A DNA stretch of 32,527 nt from JAKZSU01 sp047517485 (GCA_047517485.1 JAKZSU010000095.1:1-32527); one strand, 5' to 3'. Shown: positions 8,152 through 16,698, numbered from the stretch's first letter. Notes: a model not told the origin generated them from the letters alone. A program made the numbers and translations.

Positions 8152-9438
8152 ATGACTCGTGTCCGCCTTCCGCACCGACTTCGACGCTCGTTGACAGCGA
8201 TCGGCGCGACCGCGTTGATGGTGATCGCCTCTGCGGCTTACGCCCAAGACCTCATGCGGATTGCCGCGGTGGTCAATGATCAGGTGATCTCGGTCTTCGA
8301 CCTCGAAACCCGTATCAACATGGCCGTCACCAGTTCAAATCTGCAAAATAGCGAGGAGATTCGCCGCCGCCTCGCCGCGCCCGTGCTGCGCAACTTGATC
8401 GACGAGGCCTTGCAAGTCGAAGAGGCCGAGCGTCAGGGCATCCGGGTCACCGAACGCGATATGGACATCGCCCTCGAACAGATCGCGGCAAACAATGGCG
8501 TCGAGCCCGGCGGCCTGGAAAATTATCTCCGCCAGCTCGGAATTTCGATGAGCACGGTGGAAAGTCAAGTCCGCGCGCAAATTGCCTGGGGCAAATTCAT
8601 CAACCAACGCATTCGCCCGACCATCGACATTAGCGAAGACGAAATCGATCACGAGCTCGAACGGTTCCTCGAAAACGAAGACCGCCCGGAATATCTGGTG
8701 TCGCAGATCTCCTTGTACTTCGATGCCCAAAGCACCGAGGTCGAGGTCATGGAAACCGCCAACAGCTTGGTCACCCAGCTGCGCGCAGGCGCGAGCTTCG
8801 CGGCGATCGCCGCCCAATTCAGCCAAGATTCGTTGGCGCGCAACGGCGGCGATCTCGGATGGCTGCGGGAAGGCCAGAGCCGACCGCAATTCGATGCGGT
8901 GCTGGCCGCCATGGAGCGCGGCGAAATATCCGCCCCGATCCGTCTGCTCGATGGCGTGCATATTTTGCAACTGCGGGAAATGCGAACCGGGTCAAGCAGC
9001 GCGGACGGCGCGGTCGAGGTCTATCTGAGCCAAATCTTGATTCCGGCCGAGCCGGACGAAGCGCCGGGCGCGGCAACCGCCCGTCTGGCCGCCGCCCAGG
9101 CGATCAGCGATTCGGTCAGCGGATGCGAGGCGCTCAACGCCCGCGGCGACGAACTCGAGTCCTCGCTGTCCGGCGATGTCGGTTGGGTAAAGCTGAGTGA
9201 CTTGCCGGCAGAGTTTCGCGATGCCGTGGGCGAGCTTGCTGTCGGCCAGGCCAGCGACCCGATGACCACCGGCGCCGGCGTGCATATTCTCATGGCGTGC
9301 GAGCGGCGCGACCCGAACGCCAATATCGACATGCGCGATGTCATCTATGAACGCATCGCCAACCAGCGACTCGCGATTGTCGAACGCCGCCTGCTGCGCG
9401 ATCTTCGGCGCGCGGCTTTCGTTGATTTGCGGATCTAA
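8152..9438 (+). CDS. surA: Periplasmic peptidyl-prolyl isomerase / chaperone SurA
   Basis: SurA escorts unfolded outer-membrane proteins, including LptD, across the periplasm to the BAM complex. The protein is 428 residues from the ATG at 8152, which has AAGG about 9 bases upstream; longer readings start at 8119 or 8095. A signal peptide ends near AYA31|QD. The N-terminal SurA chaperone domain (about 32-175, starting MRIAAVVNDQVISVFDLETR) precedes two parvulin-type domains: one about 185-290 (GGDLGWLREGQ and DGVHILQLRE) and one about 300-405 (GDVGWVKLSDL and AGVHILMACE). Its placement after lptD is the conserved arrangement, although here an SDR and a cupin gene intervene. Confidence 0.93.
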   Translation: MTRVRLPHRLRRSLTAIGATALMVIASAAYAQDLMRIAAVVNDQVISVFDLETRINMAVTSSNLQNSEEIRRRLAAPVLRNLIDEALQVEEAERQGIRVTERDMDIALEQIAANNGVEPGGLENYLRQLGISMSTVESQVRAQIAWGKFINQRIRPTIDISEDEIDHELERFLENEDRPEYLVSQISLYFDAQSTEVEVMETANSLVTQLRAGASFAAIAAQFSQDSLARNGGDLGWLREGQSRPQFDAVLAAMERGEISAPIRLLDGVHILQLREMRTGSSSADGAVEVYLSQILIPAEPDEAPGAATARLAAAQAISDSVSGCEALNARGDELESSLSGDVGWVKLSDLPAEFRDAVGELAVGQASDPMTTGAGVHILMACERRDPNANIDMRDVIYERIANQRLAIVERRLLRDLRRAAFVDLRI

Positions 9439-9445
9439 CGATCCG
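9430..9445 (+). other. Small hairpin over the surA stop codon
   Basis: CGGATC (9430-9435) and GATCCG (9440-9445) form a perfect 6-bp stem around a TAAC loop that holds the surA stop codon. There is no following T-run, so it does not look like an intrinsic terminator. It may influence coupling between surA and rsmA. Confidence 0.4.
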
Positions 9446-9454
9446 ACCGCCAGC

Positions 9455-10318
9455 GTGGGAGATTTCGATCCGACGTTCTTGCCTCCCTTGCGCGAGGTGA
9501 TCGCCGAATACGGTCTGCGCGCGCGAAAATCACTCGGCCAGAATTTTCTCCTCGATCTCAATCTGACCGCTCGGATCGCGCGGTCCGCGGGCGACCTCAG
9601 CGGCTGCGGTGTCGTCGAAATCGGGCCCGGGCCGGGCGGACTGACCCGCGCCCTGCTGGCGACCGATGCGCGTGAAATCGTCGCCGTCGAGCGCGACCCG
9701 CGCTGTCTCGCGGCGCTTGCCGATCTCGAAGCGCACGCTGATGGGAGATTGCAGCTGATCGAAAGCGACGCCCGCACCATCGACATTACCGCAATCTGCC
9801 CGGGCCCTCGCGCGATTGTCGCCAACCTGCCCTACAACGTTGCGACCCCGCTGCTGATCGGATGGCTAGAGGTCATCGCCCGGGATCCCCGCGCGCTGGC
9901 ATCGATGACCCTGATGTTCCAGCGCGAAGTCGCCCAGCGCTTGGCGGCAAAGCCCGGGAGCCGCGCCTACGGTCGGTTGAGCGTTTTCGCCCAATGGCTG
10001 TGCGCCGTGGACCTGGCCTTCGATGTGCCGGCGCGCGCCTTCACCCCGCCGCCCAAGGTGACCTCGACCGTGGTCCGCTTCACCCCACGCGCGACACCGC
10101 TCGCGGAATCCGACTCGGCGGTCTTGCAGCGGGTCACCGCCGCCGCCTTCGGACAACGAAGAAAAATGTTGCGAACCAGCTTGGCCACCCTGGGGTGCGA
10201 TCCCCACGCCTTGCTCGATACCGCCGGCATCGCGCCGACCGCACGTGCGGAAACGCTGGATATAGCGGAATTTTGCGCCCTGGCCCGCGCGGTCGCCGCG
10301 GCGGGCGGGAACACCTAA
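9455..10318 (+). CDS. rsmA: 16S rRNA (adenine(1518)-N6/adenine(1519)-N6)-dimethyltransferase
   Basis: RsmA (KsgA) dimethylates two adjacent adenines near the 3' end of 16S rRNA late in 30S assembly. From the GTG at 9455 the product is 287 residues, the usual length. Motifs are LGQNFLLD (28-34), the S-adenosylmethionine loop EIGPGPGGLT (about 55-64), the acidic strand VERDPR, and the catalytic NLPYN (124-128). An ATG at 9338 in the same frame overlaps surA and adds 39 residues that are a shadow of surA codons, so the GTG is preferred despite a poor ribosome-binding site. Translation is probably coupled to surA, whose stop lies 16 bp upstream. The pdxA gene normally between surA and rsmA is absent. 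Confidence 0.93.
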   Translation: MGDFDPTFLPPLREVIAEYGLRARKSLGQNFLLDLNLTARIARSAGDLSGCGVVEIGPGPGGLTRALLATDAREIVAVERDPRCLAALADLEAHADGRLQLIESDARTIDITAICPGPRAIVANLPYNVATPLLIGWLEVIARDPRALASMTLMFQREVAQRLAAKPGSRAYGRLSVFAQWLCAVDLAFDVPARAFTPPPKVTSTVVRFTPRATPLAESDSAVLQRVTAAAFGQRRKMLRTSLATLGCDPHALLDTAGIAPTARAETLDIAEFCALARAVAAAGGNT

Positions 10319-10331
10319 GATTCAGGCGGTG

Positions 10332-10976
10332 TCAGCGGCTCTTGAGTTCGTCGACAAATTGGCTCAGATCGATGTATCGCGATCGGCGCAGGCGCTCCGA
10401 GCAGAGGATGGTCGTGACTTCGGCCACCGCCCGGTCGATATCTTGGTTGATCACGATGTAATCGTATTCCGCCCAATGGGTCATTTCGTCGGCCGCTTTC
10501 GCCATCCGATTGGCCACTACTTCGGCCGTATCCTGGGCGCGATTGGTGAGACGGCGCTCGAGTTCGGCGGTCGATGGCGGAAGGATGAATGCCTTCACCA
10601 CGTCATCGCGCATTGCCGCGGTCAATTGTTGTGCGCCTTGCCAATCGATATCGAACAAGACATCGCGTCCAGCTTCGAGCGCGCTTTCGACCGGCGCGCG
10701 CGGCGTTCCGTAAAAGTGATCGAATACCCGGGCATGCTCGAGCAGTTCGCCATTCGCGACCATCGCGTCGTACTCGCCTTTTTGCACGAAACGGTAATCC
10801 TCTCCTGGCACTTCATCGGGCCGGCGGCGGCGAGTGGTAACCGAAACTGACATCCACAAATTCGCATCGTCGGCCAGCAAACGGCGCGAAATCGTCGTCT
10901 TGCCCGCGCCCGACGGCGAAGACAGCACCAGCATCACGCCACGCCGCTTGAAACCGGGACTCCGGGTGGCGCTCAT
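10332..10976 (-). CDS. gmk: Guanylate kinase
   Basis: Guanylate kinase phosphorylates GMP to GDP with ATP. The 214-residue protein has the P-loop SSPSGAGKTT (Lys26), the GMP-binding signature region (SVSVTTRRRRPDEVPGEDYR) and the conserved GxxYGT region (DHFYGTPRAPVE), followed by the DIDWQGAQQL strand. The ATG overlaps the last four bases of yicC (ATGA, 10973-10976), so the two are translationally coupled. The stop faces the rsmA stop across 13 bp, with no clear terminator between them. Confidence 0.96.
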   Translation of the reverse strand: MSATRSPGFKRRGVMLVLSSPSGAGKTTISRRLLADDANLWMSVSVTTRRRRPDEVPGEDYRFVQKGEYDAMVANGELLEHARVFDHFYGTPRAPVESALEAGRDVLFDIDWQGAQQLTAAMRDDVVKAFILPPSTAELERRLTNRAQDTAEVVANRMAKAADEMTHWAEYDYIVINQDIDRAVAEVTTILCSERLRRSRYIDLSQFVDELKSR

Positions 10977-11854
10977 TCGACGTTTTGCACTTGTTCACGC
11001 AGTTGCTCCACCGCCGCTTTGAGCGCCAGGCCGACGCGGGTGAGCGCGATGTCGGACGATTTCGAACACAGCGTATTGGCTTCGCGGTTGAGCTCCTGAC
11101 AGAGAAAGTCGAGGCGGCGGCCTATCGCGCCCTCTTCGGCGAGCAGCGCGCGCGCCGCCGACACGTGCGCCCGCAAGCGATCGATCTCCTCGCGCACGTC
11201 CGCCTTGCTCGCCAGCAAGGCCGCCTCTTGGGCCAGGCGATCTTCCGATACCGCGGACGTGGCGCCGAGCATTTCTGCTATTTGTCCCGCCAGCCGCATT
11301 TGCAGCGCCTTCGGCTGTGCCGCGGCGCACGACGCGGCGTCGCTCGTGTGGGCTTCGATCTCGTCCAAATGCGCGACCAGCATCGCTCCCAGGCGCGCGC
11401 CCTCGCGGCATCGGTCGGCAACCAGTAACGCCAAGGCATCGTTAAAGCTCTCGGCCATCGCCGCGTGCCGCGCCGCGATCGTCGCCTCGTCCTCCTCGAC
11501 GGTTTCCAGCATCCCCGGCAACGCTAACAAGCCGTCCATCCGCGGCGGATCCAGCGTCCCTTGATCGGCCAAATCGCCGGCGATGCTCAGCATTTCGCCG
11601 AGCAACGTGCGATTGATCCGCACCGTCCCCGCGCCGACCGCGCGCCTGGTGACCAGCGAGGCCGCGAGGTTGCCGCGGCGAATACGCCCGGCCGCGGCCT
11701 TGCGCACCATCGGTTCCAACGCGTCGCTCCCTTGCGGCACGCGAACGCGAACGTCGAAGCCACGATTGTTGACGCTTTTGAGCTCCCACGTCCAGGTACA
11801 GACATCGTCATGCCCCTGGCTGCGCGCAAACCCTGTCATGCTGGCAATGGCCAC
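10973..11854 (-). CDS. YicC family endoribonuclease
   Basis: The 293-residue protein begins MASIAS-like (MAIASMTGFARSQG), the family hallmark, and contains the YicC N-terminal domain (about 1-155) followed by the DUF1732 domain (about 205-293, with GRRLDFLCQELNREANTLCS and the ending VGLALKAAVEQLREQVQNVE). YicC proteins have been reported as RNases that influence small-RNA turnover in Escherichia coli; the exact role in alphaproteobacteria is not established. It is the usual partner of gmk and overlaps its start by four bases. The 82 bp between its ATG and mltG upstream contain only a short perfect palindrome (CCGGCGCCGG at 11903-11912). Confidence 0.92.
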   Translation of the reverse strand: MAIASMTGFARSQGHDDVCTWTWELKSVNNRGFDVRVRVPQGSDALEPMVRKAAAGRIRRGNLAASLVTRRAVGAGTVRINRTLLGEMLSIAGDLADQGTLDPPRMDGLLALPGMLETVEEDEATIAARHAAMAESFNDALALLVADRCREGARLGAMLVAHLDEIEAHTSDAASCAAAQPKALQMRLAGQIAEMLGATSAVSEDRLAQEAALLASKADVREEIDRLRAHVSAARALLAEEGAIGRRLDFLCQELNREANTLCSKSSDIALTRVGLALKAAVEQLREQVQNVE

Positions 11855-11936
11855 GTCGTCAATTCACTTTCTTGGCACCCTAAAAGTCGACCAGCAATAT
11901 AACCGGCGCCGGAATCGGCAACAAGAACCGGCTGCG

Positions 11937-12926
11937 CTAATTTCCCGCCTTTGCCGCTTCGCGTTTCACGCGGCGCCACTTCGCGACATTCCGATTGTGC
12001 TCTTTCAAGGTGCGGGCGAAGACGTGTCCGCCGTTGCCGTCGGCGACGAAAAACAGGTCCTCGGTGTCGAGCGGGTTGAGCACCGCGGCGATCGACGCCC
12101 GCCCCGGGTTGGCGATCGGGCCCGGCGGCAAGCCGGGAATACGATAGGTGTTGTACGGGTGATCGCGATCGAGATCGGCGCGGGTGAGCGATCGACCGAG
12201 CACACCATCGCCATCGGTCAATCCGTAGATCACCGTCGGATCGGACTGCAGCCGCATGCCTTTATGCAGTCGATTGACGAAAACCCCGGCGACATGGGCG
12301 CGTTCGCTCGCCACCCCGGTCTCTTTCTCGACAATCGAGGCCAAAATCAGCGCGCTTTCGGCGGTATCGAACGGCAGACCCTCGGCACGGCCCGGCCACA
12401 ACTCGCCGACCACGTCGTCGAGCGCGGTCTCCATCCGCGCGATGACCGAAGCCCGCGTGTCGCCCTTGGTGAAATAATAAGTCTCGGGCAACAGGCTGCC
12501 CTCGGCGGGCCGGCCCTCGACTTTGCCGGTCAGCCCGACCGCCTTATCGACCAGCACCGCCACCTCGGCCGACGTAAGCCCCTCCGGAATCATCAAGCGG
12601 CGCGGCAGTGACGCACCGACAGCGAGCAACGCCAAGACGTCCCGCACACTGGCGCCGACCGGGATCGCGTACTCACCCGCCTTCAGGGATTCGCCTTGCA
12701 GGAAGAGCCGTTTCGCGGCATTGAACAAAAATACGTTTGAAATAATTCCGTGCTGTTCGAGCATCGTCGCGATGGCATCGACGCTGCTTCCGGGAAGGAC
12801 TTCGAGAACGATTTGCTCGGCAAGCGGCCCCGGACGATTCACATAATCGTTCACCCAGAGCGCGAACCCCGCGCCGCCAATGGCCAACAGAAGAATGAGA
12901 GACACCAGCCCGCCGATCAGGCGCAT
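11937..12926 (-). CDS. mltG: Endolytic murein transglycosylase MltG
   Basis: MltG cleaves nascent glycan strands at the inner membrane and so sets glycan length in peptidoglycan. The 329-residue protein has one N-terminal membrane anchor (about residues 3-26), a LysM-like small domain (about 40-105) and the YceG catalytic domain. The catalytic glutamate is Glu200 in ASIVEKET, and the motifs MRLQSDPTVIYG and PYNTYRIPGLPPGPIANPG that line the active site are intact. It follows fabF by 18 bp, the usual alphaproteobacterial arrangement, and is probably in the same operon as fabF. Confidence 0.95.
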   Translation of the reverse strand: MRLIGGLVSLILLLAIGGAGFALWVNDYVNRPGPLAEQIVLEVLPGSSVDAIATMLEQHGIISNVFLFNAAKRLFLQGESLKAGEYAIPVGASVRDVLALLAVGASLPRRLMIPEGLTSAEVAVLVDKAVGLTGKVEGRPAEGSLLPETYYFTKGDTRASVIARMETALDDVVGELWPGRAEGLPFDTAESALILASIVEKETGVASERAHVAGVFVNRLHKGMRLQSDPTVIYGLTDGDGVLGRSLTRADLDRDHPYNTYRIPGLPPGPIANPGRASIAAVLNPLDTEDLFFVADGNGGHVFARTLKEHNRNVAKWRRVKREAAKAGN

Positions 12927-12944
12927 CGATTGTCTCCGTCCGGT

Positions 12945-14204
12945 TTACGAGACCTGCTTGAACACGACACTGGCATTGGTGCCGCCAAAACCGAACGAAT
13001 TGGATAGCACCGCGCTCACTTTCCGCTGCTTGGCTTCGAGCGGCACCAGATCGATGTCGCAGCCCTCCGACGGGTTCTCCAGATTGAGCGTGGGCGGAAC
13101 CACGCTGTCGTTCATCGCCAGGATCGAAAAGATCGCCTCAACCGCGCCGGCCGCGCCGAGGAGATGGCCGATCGACGATTTGGTCGAAGACATCGACAGG
13201 TCGTACGCCGCATCGCCAAACAAGCGCTTGACCGCGCCGAGTTCGATTTCGTCGCCGAGCGGGGTCGAGGTGCCGTGCGCGTTGATATAGTCGATATCGT
13301 CAGGCGTCATCTCGGCGCTTTTGAGCGCCGCGCGCATCGAGCGGAATCCGCCGTCGCCGTCGGGGGCCGGCGCGGTGATGTGGTACGCATCGCCGGACAT
13401 GCCGTAACCCACGACTTCGGCATAGATACGCGCGCCGCGCGCCCGCGCATGGTCGATATCCTCGAGCACCACTACCCCGGCGCCCTCGCCCATCACGAAT
13501 CCGTCGCGGCCCTGATCCCAAGGCCGCGAGGCGCGTTGCGGCTCGTCGTTGAACCCGGTCGACAAGGCGCGCGCGGCGGCAAATCCAGCGATGCCGAGAC
13601 GCGATATCGCCGCTTCGGCGCCACCGGCGACCATCACATCGGCGTCACCCAATCGAATCATCCGCGAGGCATCGCCGATCGCATGCGCCCCGGTCGAACA
13701 CGCGGTGACCACCGCATGATTCGGCCCCTTGAAACCAAACCGAATCGACACCTGGCCGGAGGCGAGATTGATCAGACTTGACGGAATGAAGAACGGACTG
13801 ACCCGGCGCGGTCCTTTTTCGTGCAATTGGATCGCCGCCGCCTCGATCGCCGGCAAGCCACCGATCCCGGATCCGATCAGCACCCCGGTGCGTTCCAGCG
13901 CTTCCTCTTCGGTCGGTAGCCATTCCGCGTCGCGAACCGCTTGATCGGCGGCGGCCAGCGCGAAATGGATGAACAGATCCATCCGACGCTGTTGCCGCGG
14001 CTCGATATAGTCGTCGACATGAAACGCGTTCGCCTCGTCACCAACCGGAACTTCGCCGGCTACCCTCGCCGGCATATCGGAAACGTCGAATTTGGTGATC
14101 GCGCCGAGACCGGAACGCCCGGCGAGCAGATTTTGCCAACTTTCCTGGACGCCGCACGCGAGCGGTGTCACCAAACCCAGGCCTGTAACAACAACGCGTT
14201 TCAT
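12945..14204 (-). CDS. fabF: 3-oxoacyl-[acyl-carrier-protein] synthase II
   Basis: FabF condenses malonyl-ACP with acyl-ACP during fatty-acid elongation. The 419-residue protein has the complete Cys-His-His triad: Cys169 in VVTACSTGAHAIGDA, His310 in NAHGTSTPLGD and His347 in SSIGHLLGAAGA. The KAS II length and the start MKRVVVTGLGLVTPLACG fit. It sits 36 bp downstream of acpP, so its substrate carrier and condensing enzyme are likely made from one transcript. Confidence 0.97.
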   Translation of the reverse strand: MKRVVVTGLGLVTPLACGVQESWQNLLAGRSGLGAITKFDVSDMPARVAGEVPVGDEANAFHVDDYIEPRQQRRMDLFIHFALAAADQAVRDAEWLPTEEEALERTGVLIGSGIGGLPAIEAAAIQLHEKGPRRVSPFFIPSSLINLASGQVSIRFGFKGPNHAVVTACSTGAHAIGDASRMIRLGDADVMVAGGAEAAISRLGIAGFAAARALSTGFNDEPQRASRPWDQGRDGFVMGEGAGVVVLEDIDHARARGARIYAEVVGYGMSGDAYHITAPAPDGDGGFRSMRAALKSAEMTPDDIDYINAHGTSTPLGDEIELGAVKRLFGDAAYDLSMSSTKSSIGHLLGAAGAVEAIFSILAMNDSVVPPTLNLENPSEGCDIDLVPLEAKQRKVSAVLSNSFGFGGTNASVVFKQVS

Positions 14205-14240
14205 CGCTGCGAGCGCCCTTCGTCGGTTGACGTACGCGGC

Positions 14241-14483
14241 TCACACTTGCTGGGAGATAAAATCGATAGCGTCCTGGACAGTGACGATTTTGTCGGCGGC
14301 GTCATCGGGGATCTCGCAGCCGAATTCCTCCTCGAACGCCATCACCAACTCGACAGCATCCAAGCTATCGGCGCCAAGGTCGTCCATCAGGCTCGCGCTC
14401 ACCGTAACCTTGGCTTCGTCGATACCGAGATGTTCGACGACAATCTTCTTTACCCGCTCGGCGACGTCGTTCGCGTCACTCAT
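14241..14483 (-). CDS. acpP: Acyl carrier protein
   Basis: AcpP carries growing acyl chains on a phosphopantetheine arm. The 80-residue, strongly acidic protein has the attachment site at Ser40 in LGADSLDAVELVM. The ATG at 14483 follows AGGGGA; the in-frame start at 14534 would add 17 residues without homology and is rejected. A 155-bp gap separates it from fabG upstream, unlike the tight spacing elsewhere in this block, suggesting its own promoter, as expected for a very abundant protein. I could not identify a convincing promoter in that gap. Confidence 0.97.
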   Translation of the reverse strand: MSDANDVAERVKKIVVEHLGIDEAKVTVSASLMDDLGADSLDAVELVMAFEEEFGCEIPDDAADKIVTVQDAIDFISQQV

Positions 14484-14608
14484 CAGCAAATCCCCTATTG
14501 CGTAACAATCACTATGAAATTCCCGCGCCAGCACCCGGCCCTAGAGCCGCTGGAGCCCTATGCTCCGCAAGGCAGGCGGGGGTTGGTAACATACTTCCAC
14601 GACCAATG

Positions 14609-14637
14609 CCAGACGGACCCAAATCGCCCGTCTCTGG
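14609..14637 (-). terminator. Hairpin just downstream of fabG
   Basis: CCAGACGG (14609-14616) can pair with CCGTCTCTGG (14628-14637), leaving a two-base bulge, just past the fabG stop on the minus strand. No T-run follows, so it may be an attenuator, a transcript-end stabiliser or chance. Confidence 0.3.
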
Positions 14638-14638
14638 G

Positions 14639-15376
14639 CTAAATCATGGCCATTCCGCCATTGATATGCAAGGTCTGCCCGGTGACATACATTGCCTCGT
14701 CGGAGGCGAGGTAAACCGCGCCGCCGGCGATGTCCTCAGGGCTTCCCAAGCGACGCGCCGGAATCGCCGCGGTCAAGCGTTCGTGCTCTTTTTCGCCAAG
14801 TCCCTGGGTCATCGCGGTATCGATAAACCCAGGCGCGATGCAATTCACCGTAATGCCTCGCGACGCGACCTCGCCGGCCAGGGCCTTGCTCATGCCGATC
14901 ATGCCGGCTTTCGACGCGGCGTAATTCGCCTGGCCCGGATTGCCGGTCACCCCGACGATCGACGTGACGTTGATGATTCGCCCCCAGCGGCGCTTCATCA
15001 TACCGCGCAGCGCGCCGCGGCTGATGCGAAAGGCGGCGGTCAGATTGACCTCGATGACGCGCGACCAGTCCTCGTCTTTCATGCGCACCGCCAAGCCGTC
15101 GCGGGTCAATCCGGCATTGTTGACCACGATGTCGAGCTGACCGAGCGCTTCGTCCGCCACCGCCGCCAGAGTGCCGACCGCGTCGGCGTCGCCAAGATCG
15201 CACGGCACCACATGGACACGATCGCCGAGTTCACCGGCCAAGGCGTCAAGCGCCTCCCGGCGCGTCCCCGACAGGGCGACGCTTGCCCCGGCCCCGTGCA
15301 GCGCCCGCGCGATCGCACCGCCGATGCCGCCCGAGGCGCCGGTGATCAACGCCCCTTTGTCCGCCAAATCAAACAT
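14639..15376 (-). CDS. fabG: 3-oxoacyl-[acyl-carrier-protein] reductase
   Basis: FabG reduces 3-oxoacyl-ACP with NADPH in the elongation cycle. The 245-residue protein has TGASGGIG (12-19), NNAG (86-89), and the catalytic Ser139, Tyr152, Lys156 (YAASK), and ends in the family motif HINGGMAM. The GTRR at the end of the second strand suits NADPH. The ATG at 15376 has AGGAGA about 9 bases upstream; a GTG at 15394 in the same frame lies before that site and is less likely. The gene is separated from fabD by a 288-bp inverted-repeat element that begins 21 bp upstream of this start, so the fab operon has been split by a repeat. Confidence 0.97.
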   Translation of the reverse strand: MFDLADKGALITGASGGIGGAIARALHGAGASVALSGTRREALDALAGELGDRVHVVPCDLGDADAVGTLAAVADEALGQLDIVVNNAGLTRDGLAVRMKDEDWSRVIEVNLTAAFRISRGALRGMMKRRWGRIINVTSIVGVTGNPGQANYAASKAGMIGMSKALAGEVASRGITVNCIAPGFIDTAMTQGLGEKEHERLTAAIPARRLGSPEDIAGGAVYLASDEAMYVTGQTLHINGGMAMI

Positions 15377-15397
15377 GCCGCGCTCTCCTGCCACTTA

Positions 15398-15685
15398 TAC
15401 CAAGGGTGGTTAATAAAGACCCATTTGACCGCTCGATTTTCGGCGCTGGATAGGAGCGGGGCGCGCCGTCGTGCGACCCCACGTCAAGCGGCCCCCAAGA
15501 CAGGCGACCTGCGCAGCCAGCGGCGACTCTTGCTCCCTGGGCGGACCGGCCTGCGGTGGCCCGAGGTGGCTTTCCGGGCAGCTGGCGCCGCTTGCCCGAT
15601 GGATCCCCATCGCGGGGGCCGCGTCGCGCCTACCCGGAAAACCACCTCGGGCCATCAAATGGGTCATTATTAGCCACCCTTGGTA
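15398..15685. repeat. MITE-like element with 31-bp terminal inverted repeats and internal hairpin
   Basis: The left end (15398-15428) and the inverted right end (15655-15685) match at 29 of 31 bases; both begin TACCAAGGGTGG and end GACCCATTTGA. Next to the right end a second inverted repeat, 15557-15578 with 15633-15654, matches at 21 of 22 bases and encloses a small GATGG/CCATC hairpin (15598-15611). The element fills almost the whole 309 bp between fabG and fabD. It is GC-rich and contains no credible gene. An 85-codon minus-strand reading (15410-15667) lies wholly inside the inverted repeats and is probably a non-coding by-product. The structure suggests a non-autonomous transposable or dispersed palindromic element; copy number elsewhere cannot be seen here. 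Confidence 0.75.
15557..15654. repeat. Internal long hairpin of the fabG-fabD element
   Basis: A 22-bp stem (one mismatch) encloses about 54 bases that themselves contain a GATGG-ATCC-CCATC hairpin. In the fabD-fabG transcript this would form a very stable structure that might affect read-through or RNA decay. Confidence 0.65.
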
Positions 15686-16627
15686 TTAGAACAAATTAAT
15701 CAAAGCGTCGATATCGTCGGGCTCTTGGACCGATACGCCGGTGATCTCGCGATCGATCCGGCGGACCATGCCGGAGAGCACCTTGCCGGCGCCGAGTTCG
15801 ATCAGCGTATCGACGCCATTGGCCTTCATGTACAGCACGGTTTCGCGCCACCGCACGGTCGACGTCACTTGTTCGACGAGCAAAGTACGCATGCGCGCCG
15901 GCTCGTTCTCCGACTTCGCGGTGACATTCGCCACCCACGCCGGACGCGGCGCGGCGATTGTCACCTGGCCAAGCGCCTCCGCCATCACCTCGGCCGCCGG
16001 CGCCAACATCGAACAATGAAACGGCGCGCTGACCGGTAACGGCATCGCCCGCTTGGCGCCGCGTTCCTTGGCAAGAGCAGCGGCGCGCTCGATTGCCGCG
16101 CTATCGCCCGACAGCACGACCTGGCCCGGCGCATTGTCGTTCGCCACTTCGCAGACACCGTCTTCGGCGGCGTCTTTCGCCACCGCCGCCACGGCGTCGA
16201 GATCGAGACCCAAGATCGCCGACATCGCGCCTTCGCCGACCGGCACCGCGGCCTGCATGGCTTCGCCGCGGCGGCGCAACAAGCGCGCGGCCTCGGCCAA
16301 ATTCAGCGATCCCGCCGCCGCCAAGGCGGAATATTCGCCGAGCGAATGTCCGGCGACGTAAGCCGCGACGTTGGCCACATCCACACCGCCCTCGTTCTCG
16401 AGAACCCGGACCATCGCGAGCGACGTCGCCATCAGCGCCGGTTGGGCGTTCTCCGTAAGCGTCAATTGCTCGATCGGTCCTTCGAAGATCAGCCGCGTCA
16501 AATTGGCGTTCAACGCGTCGTCGACTTCTTGGAAAACCGCTCGTGCCGCGGGAAAGGCGTCGTGCAACGCCTTTCCCATGCCGACGGCTTGCGAGCCTTG
16601 TCCCGGAAAAACGAATGCGCGCGCCAT
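15686..16627 (-). CDS. fabD: Malonyl-CoA:ACP transacylase
   Basis: FabD moves malonyl groups from CoA to acyl carrier protein. The 313-residue protein starts MARAFVFPGQGSQAVGMG at the ATG at 16627, preceded by GAGGG; the in-frame start at 16741 adds 38 unrelated residues that read through a repeat-like hairpin and is rejected. The nucleophile is Ser95 in GHSLGEYS and the catalytic histidine is His204 in APFHCSML; the substrate arginine lies in RRRGEAMQ. It is the first gene of the fab block. Its TAA stop (15686-15688) lies immediately against the terminal repeat of the downstream element. Confidence 0.96.
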   Translation of the reverse strand: MARAFVFPGQGSQAVGMGKALHDAFPAARAVFQEVDDALNANLTRLIFEGPIEQLTLTENAQPALMATSLAMVRVLENEGGVDVANVAAYVAGHSLGEYSALAAAGSLNLAEAARLLRRRGEAMQAAVPVGEGAMSAILGLDLDAVAAVAKDAAEDGVCEVANDNAPGQVVLSGDSAAIERAAALAKERGAKRAMPLPVSAPFHCSMLAPAAEVMAEALGQVTIAAPRPAWVANVTAKSENEPARMRTLLVEQVTSTVRWRETVLYMKANGVDTLIELGAGKVLSGMVRRIDREITGVSVQEPDDIDALINLF

Positions 16628-16698
16628 CGCACCACCCTCATTTACTCGCCGCCGGCATGCGTAAAACGCCACTTTGCGGGGCTCGAAGAGGCCCGCCG

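Noticed and set aside
9338..9454. An upstream ATG start for rsmA
   Set aside because: The extra 39 residues are a frame shadow of the surA C-terminus; homologues begin about where the GTG at 9455 lies.
11903..11912. CCGGCGCCGG palindrome between yicC and mltG as a terminator
   Set aside because: It has no loop and no T-run downstream on the coding strand, so it is not a credible terminator.
15410..15667. An 85-codon minus-strand reading inside the fabG-fabD element
   Set aside because: It falls wholly between the terminal inverted repeats and its sequence reflects the palindromes. Presence of the same reading in other copies would need checking before calling a gene.
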